DNA from: JAWXUK01 sp044432725
GTDB taxonomy: Bacteria; Bacillota; Clostridia; Oscillospirales; Oscillospiraceae
NCBI GenBank assembly: GCA_044432725.1
Contig: JAWXUL010000010.1
Coordinates: 1 to 64,000, forward strand
DNA: 64,000 bases
Reading direction: 5' to 3'
In this document: one piece after another, positions 26,371-38,340 of the stretch
Layout: every line of letters begins with the position of its first letter
How positions within the stretch are numbered: position 1 is the stretch's first letter
The notes under the pieces: model-generated
Told to the model about the DNA's origin: nothing
The model's database searches: none
Seen by the model: the letters and a program-made list of their open reading frames with translations, nothing else
Made by a program: the position numbers and the translations under genes

Positions 26371-27897
26371 ATGGAAATGTATCCCAATATAGACACATCT
26401 CAGTTATCCCTACAAAGTCGACTCTTTGGTCATCGCATGAAATCAAATCAAACCAAATATGAATATTTACTGGAATTTCTTCTCGTTGCCTTATCCCCCA
26501 AGTCAGTGGGGAAATCCGACAATGTTCTTGACATTGTAGATGATTTATTCCCCATTGACATAGAAATCAAAGAGAAAAATATCACCTATTACCCAGAGGT
26601 GCGCATGGGTTTGAAACGATTTATTTTCTTTCAAAAGGGAAAATTAGATGGTAAAGCAGAGATTGACCGAAAGGCCTATGAAGATGGGAAGATTGCCCTG
26701 AAATCCTCCTTTGCTGACGGTAAAAGCTATCAACAAGATAAGGCAGTCCTACTGCTGCAGCATCTGTTAGGTGGATTTTCTGCAACAGGAGAGAATCGCT
26801 CTTGGTTTGATCAATGTTTGGTGCCCATTTGTCCTGAGGTCATTTTTCCAGAAAGTATGGGACCACTGAAACTGAGAGCACCTGAGCAAAAGAATGATTC
26901 GGCGAAACATCCCAAAGAAGTGGATGTGGATCATGACTTCGACTTTACACAGCATACTTATTTTTGCAGAGGAGGAGAGATTTACTACCTCCATGTCCTT
27001 CACGCACTGCAAGAACAACCACAGGAAAAAACAGAATTAGAAGGGTTGATTCGTGGCTTGCTTCACTCCTATCCTGATTTTTCTCATCTTTGCAATCATA
27101 TCCAGAAAACTTGGGAAGGACAACGAGATACTGACGGAAAGGCTCCTCAAAAAAAGGCACCCAGTCTGACCTTGGGTGGCATCCCAGACTCCTTCGCCTC
27201 TCGAGATGCCCATACCCTAGAGGAGCTGAAAAACCTTTTATCCAGTAATTGCCATCCTTTTGAACAAATGGAACTGCTGGCAAATGGCTTGATTCTTCAA
27301 ATGCTTCGCATGCTGTACAATGCAGCTGCCACCCCAGAAGACCATAATTTCTGGGTAATTGATGTTGACCCTGGAAAAACAGAGCATCAAGAAATGAAAA
27401 AATTCGCCCGTGCAGCCTATCAAAAAAATCAACATCTTTTGGTAAATTATCTCCATAAAGGATACGACATTCATCAAAATGAATTAGATCCTAAAAAAGA
27501 AGAAAAATCCTTAATCAAAGACGCAGAGTCAGATTCTGTTACCCTGTTTCGTAAATTAGGAAAGGAAATCGGTTTGATTATTCCCATCAAAGGGGCTGAT
27601 ATGCGATTTACCCTATCCGAGGGCTTGATTAAATTTCTGGTGCTTACTTTGATTCCTCCCAATGAAATGATTACGTTAGATCTGTTTTTGGCTCAACTAC
27701 ACAGCCATTTTGCGATGGTGATTGGCCCAGAAGAGTATCGTAAAGAAGTGGGGAATAAAATGACCGAGCGTTCACTTTTAGAAAATAACAAAAAAGCTTT
27801 TGCACAAAAAATGAAAGACTGTGGATTTTTACGGGATTTATCCGATGCCACAGCCATAGTCGAGAATCCCTATGGGAAAAAGGAGGCATGTTTATGA
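26371..27897 (+). CDS. dptG: phosphorothioation-dependent restriction protein DptG (SspG-type)
   Basis: A 508-residue soluble protein with no P-loop. It is assigned as DptG from its position between dptF and dptH, its length and its general look (mostly helical, FFQKGK and GGAEIYYLH-like segments); I would not identify it from sequence alone. Start choice is between ATG 26371 and 26377 after AAGGAGG. Its stop overlaps the next start (ATGA at 27894-27897), so it is cotranslated with dptH. Confidence 0.65.
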   Translation: MEMYPNIDTSQLSLQSRLFGHRMKSNQTKYEYLLEFLLVALSPKSVGKSDNVLDIVDDLFPIDIEIKEKNITYYPEVRMGLKRFIFFQKGKLDGKAEIDRKAYEDGKIALKSSFADGKSYQQDKAVLLLQHLLGGFSATGENRSWFDQCLVPICPEVIFPESMGPLKLRAPEQKNDSAKHPKEVDVDHDFDFTQHTYFCRGGEIYYLHVLHALQEQPQEKTELEGLIRGLLHSYPDFSHLCNHIQKTWEGQRDTDGKAPQKKAPSLTLGGIPDSFASRDAHTLEELKNLLSSNCHPFEQMELLANGLILQMLRMLYNAAATPEDHNFWVIDVDPGKTEHQEMKKFARAAYQKNQHLLVNYLHKGYDIHQNELDPKKEEKSLIKDAESDSVTLFRKLGKEIGLIIPIKGADMRFTLSEGLIKFLVLTLIPPNEMITLDLFLAQLHSHFAMVIGPEEYRKEVGNKMTERSLLENNKKAFAQKMKDCGFLRDLSDATAIVENPYGKKEACL

Positions 27898-30800
27898 AAC
27901 AATTAGGTACAGTCCTAGTGGATACGATCTTACATCAATGCACAGAAAATCAATGTAATCTGGTGCGTGTGGAACATTTTGACACACCTTTGGTGTATCA
28001 TGCCCTTTGCCAAGCTCTGGAACAAAATGGAAAATTCGCCTACTTCTATCCCAAAATCACCAAAGAAAAATACGAAGAATTTCAAGGGCATGGAGATCAT
28101 TTTTGGGCAAGTGCACTGGAATATTTCCATCAAGGAGAAAATGATGCCTTTTCTCCCACGCCTGACCTTGACTATCAAGAAAAAAGCTTTGTGGATTTTC
28201 AAAATGCCATGACTAAATGGAGAAATAAAGCGGCAGAAGTAGATGTGCCTGGCACTGGTCTGATTCTTCTTTGGGGACTGAAACTGCCACAGACACAGGC
28301 GGCTTAGCGGATACCTCTTTCATGCTTTCTCCCAAAGAATTGGTGGCAGATCTCTCCAAAGACTATAGCAAATGGTTTCAAACTGTCCTAAGAAACAATA
28401 ATTTGGACTCTGACGAGAATAACCGTGTGATTTCCACCTTATATCACGTCATTTTTTCCAAAGAAACCACAGATATTCTTGTCCTAAGCTCCTTTGTTGA
28501 TAGCTTGGAGACCGAGAAATTTGACTCTATTGACGAGTTGGTTGCCCATATCTGCCAAACCCTTCCAGACTATTGGGGGATTCCTCCCATCGAAGAAGGT
28601 CCCCATATGCCTAAAGTCAGTGCGCTAAAAAAAGAAACCCTAGTTTCTGGTAAGATTATCTCTGATGCTTGGAAATTTATCCATGAAACAGGTGGAGGAT
28701 TGGGATCTTCAGCCCCTAATAAATTAGTGCAACAACTGGAGGACTATGCCACAGAACACGGTCTTGTCCAATCTGATCCCTTTCCTAAAAACGCTCTCTT
28801 TACCAGCTATGAAGAGTTTTCCACTTGTGTCACTGAATTTGTGAATGGGAAAAACAGAAGGGAACATCAGAAAAAACTACTCAAGCTAGATTATGGCATT
28901 TTAGTGGATGTTTTTCAAATAAAAAAAGTGAAAAGCAAAGTGAAAAAAGCCAAAACGCTTACTGGGGATCCTGCTGAAGTTTTTTTGAAAATGTTCCTGA
29001 CTATTATTGAAATGTTTCACGAGCGGGCAAAAAGCTATCCAACGGAAATTAAAGTAAAGGTGCAACACGTTTCCCTGTCTGGTTGTAATTCTGACAAAGA
29101 TAGCAAAGAAAAAGACGCAAAATATGCAATTGTCTGTCAATATCTAGGAGGACTCCTTCGCTTTTTTGACGAAGCTGCTCTTCAACTTGACACAACACCA
29201 ATCTCTTTTTCCTATGAAAATAATGGAGGGGTGGATCCCTTTACCTTTGCCACATACACCCCTGACCCTAACTTTTTAACTGGAAAAACAAAATGGGGTG
29301 AACCTTGTAGAATTGACTTTGTGCTCTACGCTTCTAACGACAAACAGCATTTAAAAGAAGAATTTCGCTGGGTATTCTCGCCATACAGCGATTGGCTGAA
29401 TGCTTTTTTCCTTGTTTCCACCCTGTTTCATAGCAACACCTCTCACTATCAGCTACCCTCACTCCTCACCAGTCAAAGTCTCCCTGATTATTTGGGCTGT
29501 GAAAGTGTGGACGAATTTTATGCCAAGTTACTCCACTTAGACTTCCAAAATCACCAAATAGAACATAGCAACATCATCAAAGATTATTTCAAAGAAACCC
29601 CGATCCATGGACATTTTCTTCTTTTGCAAGAGGCTTACGAGGTCTTTTTACAAGCGTTGGTCACCCAAGGATTTTTCTACTGTTGCAGTGAAAATATAGT
29701 GGCAAAAGTTGTGTCTGCTTACAGCGACTTGATGACCACAGTGACCCAATATGAAAGCTTCAATGCCGTACAAAAAGAGAAATTACCCCTGATATTAAAC
29801 AGCTATCTCATTTTGGGATCGTCAGATTTTCTGGAAACTTATCAGGCAAATCAAGCCCTTCTTCCTCCTTATCACCCTACTATGTTGGAAAAAATTCATG
29901 CAAAATTCCTTTTTCTGAGAGATGGTTTCGCTCAATACTTACAAAGTGGCGCCCTGATTACCTTGCAAAAAGGAGAGGCTTTGCTGAAAGATTGGATGGC
30001 TCTCTCTTCCATCACACAAGGACTTGATTTCGTGCTAGAAAAAGATTTTGCCCTGTTACAATGTCAAAATATGTGGGAATATTATGGTGTTTACGCCACC
30101 AAAGAAGGGGACCCCCATTATATTTCAACCCCAACTTCAGAATGTGCCATCGTCATGGACGATGAAACTTCAGAAACAATCGTAAAACCTACTCCCATGT
30201 CCTCTATTGTCCTGCGTAATATCAAAAATTATCAGGAAACCTTCCCTTCTCGTATTGATGGGCTTACCATTTCTTTTGTGGCGCCCTCAGATATGCAGCA
30301 CATTGTGGCTGCCATTCATAAAATTGCGAAAGAATGGAACGACCAGAAAATTTCTGCCACCATCAATCTGAAAATAATTTCCATTAACAACAAACGCAAT
30401 TCAGCCACCTATTTACGTCGTTGGCTGGACAGCTATTTCTCTGACCATCATTTGGTGCATGTAAATACATTTCTCCACAACCTCTCAGTGACAGAGCAAG
30501 AAGATTTAGAAAATTTGGAAACTCTCTTAGAAGACGATGACCTTTGCTTTGTATATCAGGTGTTGCAAGGGAAAAAGCTGCAATTCGAGCCAACCAGTCA
30601 AGAGGATTTTGACGTGCATCAAGCAAAATTCCCCATGACATTTACGCCAGATGCAGTGGCTTCTACCACTGGAAAAACCAGAAAATTCTGTATTTCTCAG
30701 TTCCAGTTCAAAGCAACACAAGAGCATACACAAGCTTGCGAACGAGTTGCCTTCCCCAACAATATTCCTGGGAAATATCTCACCTATCAAACCCTAACAC

Positions 30801-33256
30801 TGGAAAAAATTGAACAATCTATTATTGAAAGTACCCATAAGGCTTGTCGCTGGGTGGTTTGTATCGACAAAGCAGTGGATAGAGAACTACTGGAAGATGA
30901 AAGCAACACTAAAAATAGCAAAATCGTTGGCTTCACCACAGGAGAAGGGAGTTATGGCGAAGTAAATGTGACAGTTTCTGCCAGAAAAGAAATTCTCAGC
31001 GAAATTAAAATCATGTTACGTAGTCGTATTCGTGAAAAATTCCGTAATTGGGATGATCATCTTTTAAACCAAGCTGCCACCTATTGTGTGGACGAATTGA
31101 CCACTTTTATGGATGGCGGTCGTATTTTAAAAGCTTTGAATCCTTATGATTACGAGGTTCATAGCTATTTAGCTTATACTTTGATGGTGGAAAAATTAGC
31201 CCTTACCAAAAAAGATCCTCAGTTTGCCATGCGTCGTTTGGTCAGTCTTGATTCCTATCAGCACTGGTTCCAAGAGCCAGACCGTCGAAATGGTGGAAAT
31301 ATGCAACCTGATTTTATGCTTCTAGAGATTCCCTTGACTGCTGACAATATGGATGAAAGCAAACCACTCTATCTTGATTTTAAAATCATCGAGTGTAAAA
31401 TGGGCTATCAAAATGATAATCATGAAGAGAAAGCAAAACACCAATTAGAAAAAGGACTTTCTGACCTGATATCACATTGGGATGGGGACAAGAATGACAT
31501 GAAGCATCGCTATTGGCTCAATCAGCTTTATCGTGCCATTATTTTCTCTCCATTAGAGTTCCAAGATTCTCAAGCCGAATACGCCTTACTCCGGAAAAAA
31601 ATTCAAGGAGTCATGTTGGGGCACTATAAAATCAACTGGTCAGGTGCCCTTTATGCTTTTTGGTTGGATTCTAGTGATGACTTCTGGACAGAAGGCGAGA
31701 TGAAGTCCTATGTACCAGAAAGCTTTCGACTACAAGGTAAATCTGTGGAAGACTTCAAAATCCATCACTGTGGACAGCTGGAAATTCAAAAAATGCTTTT
31801 GCCGCCCACAACACGTAGTCAAGTTTTTCAGTATCAAGACCTAAGCCTTCCTGTGGATGTCGTGGCAGAGGACCTTTCTGAGGATGAATTAACACTAGAA
31901 AAAATCGTCAATTCCAATGATCCAATGGATGATCCACTAGCAGTGGAAGCTCCTACAGAATTACCTGTCAAAATACCAGTGGGTGTGGCAGTAGAATCCC
32001 CTGTGGGAAAATCAGTGGAATACTCTCTCCCTGACACTGTGGACAGCTTAATGGATGGAGCTACAGCCACAGAACCAGCAAAAACGACTGGGGAAAAAAT
32101 ATTGGTAGAGCCAGTCCCTCTGCCTCCCAAGAAACCCTTGGAAGAAGTACGCTTTTTATTGGGGGAAGACCCTCGTTCTCATGAAAAATTCTATTGGGAA
32201 TTTGGTCATAAAAAATTAAACAATCGACACCTGCTCATCAACGGAAATTCCGGTTGCGGAAAAACTTATTGTATTCAAACGCTTCTGATGGAAGCCACCT
32301 TACAGGGGATTTCCTCTGTAGTATTCGATTATACAGGTGGATTTGCCAATAGTAAACTGGAAAACACCTTTAAAGAAACCTTATCAGGACGCATTGTACA
32401 ACGGGTGGTGCGTCAAAGTGGGGTACCAGTCAATCCCTTTAAAAAGGGAGAAATTCAACTGGATGATAGTTTTTTTGTGGATGAAACACCGGTAGATATT
32501 GCCAGTAAAATTTCTGAAATTTTTGCCTCGGTCTACAAATTAGGGGACCAACAAAAAGGTGCTGTGTACTCTGCTGTGACTGCTGGTGTGCCAATCTACG
32601 GCGAGAAGATGAGTTTCCCTGTCATGCGTCGCTTGTTAGAAGAACAGGATACAACCTATGGGAAAACTGTTTTGAGTAAAATCCAAGCATTTATCGATAT
32701 CAATCCTTTTGCGGTGGATGAAGCCTTCGACTGGGCTGATATTCGTGATTCAGAGGGAATGGTTTATGTGGTGCAACTAGCTGGCTATACAAGAGAGGTA
32801 CAGGTCTTGCTGACAGAACTTCTACTATGGGATATTTGGAATTTCAGTGTGAAAACAGGAAAAGAAAGTAAGCCTTTTATCTTGGTGATGGATGAAGCAC
32901 AAAATATCAACCATGGCGAAAAATCTCCCAGTGGTAAGTTTCTAACAGAAGGTAGAAAATTCGGCATTTCAGGATGGTATGCCACACAGTTTATGAAACC
33001 CCAGTTGTCAGATGATGAAATTCAGCGCTTGCAACAAGCTGGACAAAAATTATACTTCTGTCCTCCTGATGATGGTGTGATGACTGTAGCGAAAAATATT
33101 GATATTGCCTCCCAAGGCAGCAAAGATTGGGCAGAACGGCTTAAAAAGTTAAAAAAAGGCGAGTGTGTTACTTGTGGAAATATGTTACATCAAGAAAGTC
33201 TTGATAAATATCCACCTCGGGTCATTCAAGTCACCAGTTTGGAGGATAGGACATGA
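27894..33256 (+). CDS. dptH: phosphorothioation-dependent restriction protein DptH with C-terminal HerA/FtsK-like ATPase (one frameshift)
   Basis: ATG 27894 overlaps the dptG stop. Corrected length is about 1787 residues. The frame breaks near 28265-28273: adding one T in CTTCTTT changes a reading ending KLPQTQAA into LILLLGTETATD and joins the long downstream frame. The C-terminal third is a HerA/FtsK-type motor: INGNSGCGKTYC Walker A (about 1451-1458) and FILVMDEAQN Walker B (Asp about 1667), followed by a GRKFGISGWYATQ sensor-like segment. A Val/Pro/Glu-rich linker precedes it. Size and domain order fit DptH, the DNA-translocating part of the restriction complex. Its stop overlaps the next start (ATGA at 33253). 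Confidence 0.75.
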
Positions 33257-34074
33257 TAACCCGCAGTCAACTTGCATTTCACCAAACATTCCAGCCAGAA
33301 TTTCAGTGCATTGCCAAACTGTTGGCTTTGGGAGAATATACAGGGACTAAGGAAGAAATCAGTGAAATTACGGGTATTCCCACGGGAAAACAAAAGGGCA
33401 AGGTGGAACCCAACATCCGTTATGCTGTGTTTATGGGACTGCTCCACCACAGTCTGACCCAAGGGGTGCATGCTCTGTCGCCCACCCCTTTGGGGCAGGA
33501 AGTTCTAGCACAAGACTCCTATCTCCAAGAAGATCTTACACGTTGGTTATGCCACGCCAATGTCACAAGCCCTGTATCTGGTGCGCCACAATGGAAATTT
33601 TTAGTCCATCAAGCCCACAATGGCTTCCACGAAACACAATCTAATGACTTTTTTATCGAAAAAGGTCAGGAGCTCTTTCCTCTCGCCTTAGGTTTTTCAG
33701 AAATTTTTGGTGTCACACGTCGTTGCTATCAAGATGGTTGTTTTGCGCCTCTGGGCTTTTTGGACTGGGAGGAACACCTAAGCTATCTCCCCCAAAACAA
33801 TCAATATGACCTGTTGTATCTCTATGGTTACACCCTGTTGACCCAGTGGGAACTGTTATTTCCAGATCAAAGAGAAATCACGCTGCCTCTGTTCCAACAG
33901 GACATTGGACTTGCCCGTACCTTTGGACTTTCTGAAGAAATAGAGAGCCAAGTATTAGATGATTTGGCAGGGGAGGGCATTCTTTCCGTAAATCGACAAC
34001 TTCATCCCCCAACATTGATTGCTACCAGCCAGTCTATGGCATTACTCCCAAAACTCTATTCCAGACTTTTATAG
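33253..34074 (+). CDS. second DUF4007-like protein, divergent
   Basis: A 273-residue protein. Its beginning (LAFHQTFQPEFQ) parallels the HESF-type opening of DUF4007, and EISEITGIPTGKQKGKVEPNIRYAVFMGLL looks like the winged-helix segment of that family. It is quite different from the first DUF4007 at 18865. The ATGA overlap with dptH makes it part of the same operon. It pairs with the following giant ATPase just as the first copy pairs with the 1184-residue ATPase. Function unknown; a second nicking or recognition subunit is inference. Confidence 0.6.
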   Translation: MITRSQLAFHQTFQPEFQCIAKLLALGEYTGTKEEISEITGIPTGKQKGKVEPNIRYAVFMGLLHHSLTQGVHALSPTPLGQEVLAQDSYLQEDLTRWLCHANVTSPVSGAPQWKFLVHQAHNGFHETQSNDFFIEKGQELFPLALGFSEIFGVTRRCYQDGCFAPLGFLDWEEHLSYLPQNNQYDLLYLYGYTLLTQWELLFPDQREITLPLFQQDIGLARTFGLSEEIESQVLDDLAGEGILSVNRQLHPPTLIATSQSMALLPKLYSRLL

Positions 34075-34121
34075 TCCAACTGTTCCCTCGTTTCCTACAC
34101 AAAATTTTCGGAGGTGCCACC

Positions 34122-37100
34122 ATGAAACTTTCTGATTTTTTATCCTTTGACCAACAGCATTATTTCCACGGTGCTGTTCAGGCAGATTGGTTTTACGATC
34201 TCAGCAAAAGAGCTGATATTGCCACGAGTTATGTATTCCACGGACGAAAATACTATGGAGTGACCAAAAAAGATGTGGCAACAGCCAACCATAGATTATT
34301 GGATACTGCCTCTTTTGTGGCGAACCTGACAGAGAAGCTGGCATCCTCTGCTCCCTCCAACTATTTTCTTATGACTATTGCTGGATATGGGACAGGAAAA
34401 TCCCATTTAGCGGTCAGTTTGGCATCTCTTTTTTCTGGTGCCTCTCCGCTACAAGATGAAATTCTTCATAATTTAAGCTATGCAGATGCAGAAATCGCTC
34501 ATTCTGTCACCAGTTCCCTAAAAAAGAAAAACTTTGTCATTGTGTTAAATGGTATGAACAATTTTAATTTAGATGCACAAATTTTTCTGCAAACCAAGGT
34601 GGTGTTGGAGGAACATGGCATGGACCCTGCCATGCTACAATCTTTAACAAAATCTTATCAAATTGCACGACATTTTGTAGAAAGAAACTTCCATCGAGAG
34701 AAAGATGAGTTTGAACAGGCAGCACAAGCACAGGGAATCCCACAAAAGGGAGAAGCCTTGAAAGAATTGCTCCTCTCTGGCTTAGAGGGGGACAGTAAAC
34801 TCCTTTCTGTTATCAATCAAGTCTATGCAGAACAAAATGGCGATACGATCCAGTGGGACCGAGGTCTTTGTGGTGCAGATATATTAGCATTCCTAGAAGC
34901 AAACTTATGTGGTGAAGGAAAAGCTTTTCACAAAGTACTCCTTCTCTTTGACGAATTTGGACGCTACATCGAATATGTCGCCAGTCATTCAGCAATCGCT
35001 GGGGAAGCTGCGTTGCAACAACTGTTCGAGACCATTCAAAGTGCCCAAGGTAATATCCTTTTTGTGGGTTTTATTCAAAATGAATTGACCACTTATCTTT
35101 CTCGCATGGAAAAAACCTCCAATATTGTGCGATATGTGGGGCGATATCAGGCAAGCGAAAACCTCTATCTCTCTTCTAATTTTGAGACGATTCTGGCAAG
35201 TCGCATTCAAAAATTCAATCCTGATGATTTTGAGCAGATGATGTCTGGACAAATCAGTCGATCTCATCATTTTTTCTCTAAACTCCACCAACATCTGCTA
35301 CGCTGGACACAAAATAGTCCACAAAAAGGGGTTTGGACAGAGGAATCCCTTTTCTCTTCTGTGATTTTAAAAGGATGTTATCCCCTTCATCCGATTACAG
35401 TTTGGTTACTGTCTAATCTGCACCAGTGGTTGCAACAACGCTCTGCCCTTACCTTTGCTGCTGAAATTTTGTCAAAGGCTCAGGACTTGAACGTGAGTGA
35501 GAATCACCTTCCCTTTATTCTTCCCATAGAAATAGTGGATTCAGGCATTTATCACGAACTTCTGAGTGCCGAAGAAAAAGGCTTGATTTCAAGCCAATTT
35601 TGTATGTTATATCGAGATATTTTAGTGAAATTGGGGAACAAATTAAGTCCTGCAGAACTTTCTGTGCTGAAAGGTATCTTGATTCTCAACATAAGTGGAT
35701 TTTCTTTCCGTGAAAAAGAGGACGCTCATTTTGCTCTGAGTCAATGCGTCTATTTGTCTAAAGAGGATTTGGAGGAAGCACTGAAAACCTTGGAGCGTTC
35801 CCATGGTGTGATTGCTTATGATGACAATGCCAACACCTATGACCTCCTCGCTGAAGCGAGTGGTTTCAACGAGTTCAAACGGATTTGTACACGGTACTAC
35901 GACTCCTCTGGAAACTCAATCGCCCAATGTGACGAAGCTTTGTTGACGGAATTGGGCTTGACTCGCACAGTAGAAACCTCCTTCGCACAACAACATCATG
36001 TCAGCTCTATGGAATGGTGCTTTGGACAAAGGTTGATGGACTCCTATGCCATCACTGAATCTTTCTTAGATAGTTTACTGCGTCAGTTGTCGGGGACACG
36101 CAATGGGGAGACACCTCGTGGTCAGGTGTTATTTGCTTATTGTGCAAGTAATGAAGGGGGAGAAGTTGCTCGCTTATCCAATCTCTACCAAAGTTTCAAT
36201 CTTCAAGATCACCCAGTGCTGATTCTCTTTTTAAACGATGAAGAAGGGGATATTTTGGCTACACTCAACACTAAAATTGCCATTCAAAAGTTTTCTGCCA
36301 GTGAACTGGCTCGCTTTCAACAGCATGCCACAGCACAAATTAAGAAGCAAAATTCCAACATCCACCATTATTTTCGTAAGCTCACAACCCAACGATATTA
36401 TGTTGGAAAAGATGGTTTAGAACATCGCCCTCAACGTCTGAATGCTTTGTGTTTGGAAACTTTTTCCAGACTGTATCCCAGCATCGTCCCCTTCATGTTT
36501 GATGGATTTGAGAAGAAAAATGCCTCTCAAGCAAAAAAATATCTCTATACTATTTGCTCTAAACTTCTAGATCACAGCCTCACCAATATGCAAAGTTATC
36601 AAGGTTTGACCCAAGAGGAAAAAAATCGGGTGAAAGCAGTCCTTTCAGCAGGGGCACCCACGGCTTGGAAGGTGTTCGATGCCCATTGTCAACTCACTCC
36701 ACCAGCTTGTCCTGTGCTGTCTGATATGGTAACCTTATTAGACCAATCCATCACTTTAGAACAATCAAAACCAGCTCAGAAAATTTTTGCCCCTCTGATG
36801 GAGAGTCCTTATGGTATGAACGAATTTTCCTTGGTTCTTTTTATGGCATATTACATCGAATTCAAAGGAAAAGAATTGCTTTTGTCGTACAAAGGAGAAA
36901 CATTGCCACCAGCACAACTTTCTAAGCATATTTTCAAACAAGGGAAGCTTGTGAAAACAGAGCTGATGAAGATAGGATTTCAGAAAAATCCATGGGCAAA
37001 GGTGGATGTTGTGGCCAAAAAATCCCGTGAAATTCTGTCAAATACGGAAATTGAACAGTGTCAAGGATTTCGCACACAGCTTCAAGAATTGGTGGCAATA

Positions 37101-38336
37101 CATGGCACCAATACAGAAAACCAACTGTTTCATGTGGAAGCAAAATCACATTTGGAAGACGGTATTCGCCTTTATTCTGCCATGTACGATGGACTTAAAA
37201 AAGTAGAATTAGTACTTACATCCTCCAAAAATGCGTTCCAACCACTGCCATTGGTGGGGGTGTTTGCACTTTTATCACCCAAAATGGGACTAATCGAAAA
37301 AAGTTCCACCTATCAGCACTCTGCTGTTTATGAGAAGAAACGGTCGGACTTATATGAAGTGGCTGACGGCATACTAAAGGAAAAATACCCTGTATTCTTA
37401 GAGAAATCCACCTGTAAAATCACCCAACTCACGCAGTATTCGGCGAGTTTTAAAAAATTAGCCAAAGGACTTCGTGGGGCAGGTTATGAAGATTTTGCCC
37501 TTGCAACGGAAGTTCGTTTCGCCCAAATAGAGAAAGAAGTGCAATGTCGACAGCAATATGAGTCCTCTTTCGTGGAATTAGAGCGAGATTTGTCTATGTA
37601 TCAAGATCCAGAACAATATCAAGGAGGACAGTGTAAAGAGGCTTTGGTAAAATTCAATTACTGGACAGAATTTTTTAACGCTGCCACAGACTTACCTTCA
37701 GAAGAAAAACTTGCATTGCAGCAAAAAATAGAAAAAGCAACAATTCTTCTGGAAAAACGTCTTCAATCCTTGGAAAAAACACTGGAAAACGCCTTAATCT
37801 TACTAGAAGAATCCAATAACTTCACAAACTTTCTGTTTGCTCAAAAAGCATTGGAGCAGTTGGATGTCTGTCATGGGAATCCAGAACTGCAAGAAAAAGT
37901 AAAACTGTGCCTTAATCAGGCAGCTGCCATGGAAAAACGCTTGCAAGTGCTCCCAAATCAAATTGACTCACTGGAAGAATTTATGGCAGTTGAGTTACCA
38001 GATACTCTGGGACAATTTGAAAAACTTTTTTACACTGTTTGTCAGGAAAAACGAAGTCAACTTCAGAAAGAGGAAGAAGCTTGGTTGAATCAGTATCAGA
38101 TTACAAAACCAAAGGAACTGAAGTTGTTGGATGCCACTACTTGTACAACTTGGATGAAACAAGCGGGGGATCTGCCCGATTGCCTGAGCAAAGAGGCTAT
38201 TTCAAGTTATGAAAGCGCCAAAATTTTAGTAGAAGAACGTCTTCACCAACAACGAGTAGATGGTGTGGTCGCCATGTTCCAACACCTTTCGCCAGAGGAG
38301 CAAAAGGAATGTCTGGCAAGATTACAACAACAATAA
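34122..38336 (+). CDS. giant BrxC/PglY-like ATPase, second copy
   Basis: A 1404-residue ATPase with Walker A GYGTGKS (88-94) and Walker B LLLFDEFGRYIE with Asp277. Around the Walker B the layout (FDEF, an IE or LE pair, then an ihF-x-x-I-x-x-E block and a VGRY/EGRF segment) is shared with the 1184-residue ATPase at 19777, so the two look like distant paralogues. The last 230 residues are strongly helical and Gln/Glu/Leu-rich (coiled coil). Ribosome site GGAGG before ATG 34122. It closes the operon before a strong terminator. It may serve the modification step, or form a separate BREX/PglY-like effector with the DUF4007-like partner. Confidence 0.7.
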   Translation: MKLSDFLSFDQQHYFHGAVQADWFYDLSKRADIATSYVFHGRKYYGVTKKDVATANHRLLDTASFVANLTEKLASSAPSNYFLMTIAGYGTGKSHLAVSLASLFSGASPLQDEILHNLSYADAEIAHSVTSSLKKKNFVIVLNGMNNFNLDAQIFLQTKVVLEEHGMDPAMLQSLTKSYQIARHFVERNFHREKDEFEQAAQAQGIPQKGEALKELLLSGLEGDSKLLSVINQVYAEQNGDTIQWDRGLCGADILAFLEANLCGEGKAFHKVLLLFDEFGRYIEYVASHSAIAGEAALQQLFETIQSAQGNILFVGFIQNELTTYLSRMEKTSNIVRYVGRYQASENLYLSSNFETILASRIQKFNPDDFEQMMSGQISRSHHFFSKLHQHLLRWTQNSPQKGVWTEESLFSSVILKGCYPLHPITVWLLSNLHQWLQQRSALTFAAEILSKAQDLNVSENHLPFILPIEIVDSGIYHELLSAEEKGLISSQFCMLYRDILVKLGNKLSPAELSVLKGILILNISGFSFREKEDAHFALSQCVYLSKEDLEEALKTLERSHGVIAYDDNANTYDLLAEASGFNEFKRICTRYYDSSGNSIAQCDEALLTELGLTRTVETSFAQQHHVSSMEWCFGQRLMDSYAITESFLDSLLRQLSGTRNGETPRGQVLFAYCASNEGGEVARLSNLYQSFNLQDHPVLILFLNDEEGDILATLNTKIAIQKFSASELARFQQHATAQIKKQNSNIHHYFRKLTTQRYYVGKDGLEHRPQRLNALCLETFSRLYPSIVPFMFDGFEKKNASQAKKYLYTICSKLLDHSLTNMQSYQGLTQEEKNRVKAVLSAGAPTAWKVFDAHCQLTPPACPVLSDMVTLLDQSITLEQSKPAQKIFAPLMESPYGMNEFSLVLFMAYYIEFKGKELLLSYKGETLPPAQLSKHIFKQGKLVKTELMKIGFQKNPWAKVDVVAKKSREILSNTEIEQCQGFRTQLQELVAIHGTNTENQLFHVEAKSHLEDGIRLYSAMYDGLKKVELVLTSSKNAFQPLPLVGVFALLSPKMGLIEKSSTYQHSAVYEKKRSDLYEVADGILKEKYPVFLEKSTCKITQLTQYSASFKKLAKGLRGAGYEDFALATEVRFAQIEKEVQCRQQYESSFVELERDLSMYQDPEQYQGGQCKEALVKFNYWTEFFNAATDLPSEEKLALQQKIEKATILLEKRLQSLEKTLENALILLEESNNFTNFLFAQKALEQLDVCHGNPELQEKVKLCLNQAAAMEKRLQVLPNQIDSLEEFMAVELPDTLGQFEKLFYTVCQEKRSQLQKEEEAWLNQYQITKPKELKLLDATTCTTWMKQAGDLPDCLSKEAISSYESAKILVEERLHQQRVDGVVAMFQHLSPEEQKECLARLQQQ

Positions 38337-38340
38337 ATCA

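Noticed and set aside
27894..28307. A separate 138-residue gene before the 1661-codon frame
   Set aside because: It lacks a fitting end, the downstream frame would have to start at a TTG without a ribosome site, and one added base joins them smoothly into a normal-length DptH.
17128..38336. Calling the island a standard Dnd system or a BREX system
   Set aside because: dndB, dndD and dndE are absent, so it is not a full Dnd modification set. pglZ, brxL and a PglX methylase are absent, so BREX is not supported despite BrxC/PglY-like ATPases and the BrxP-like sulfurtransferase.
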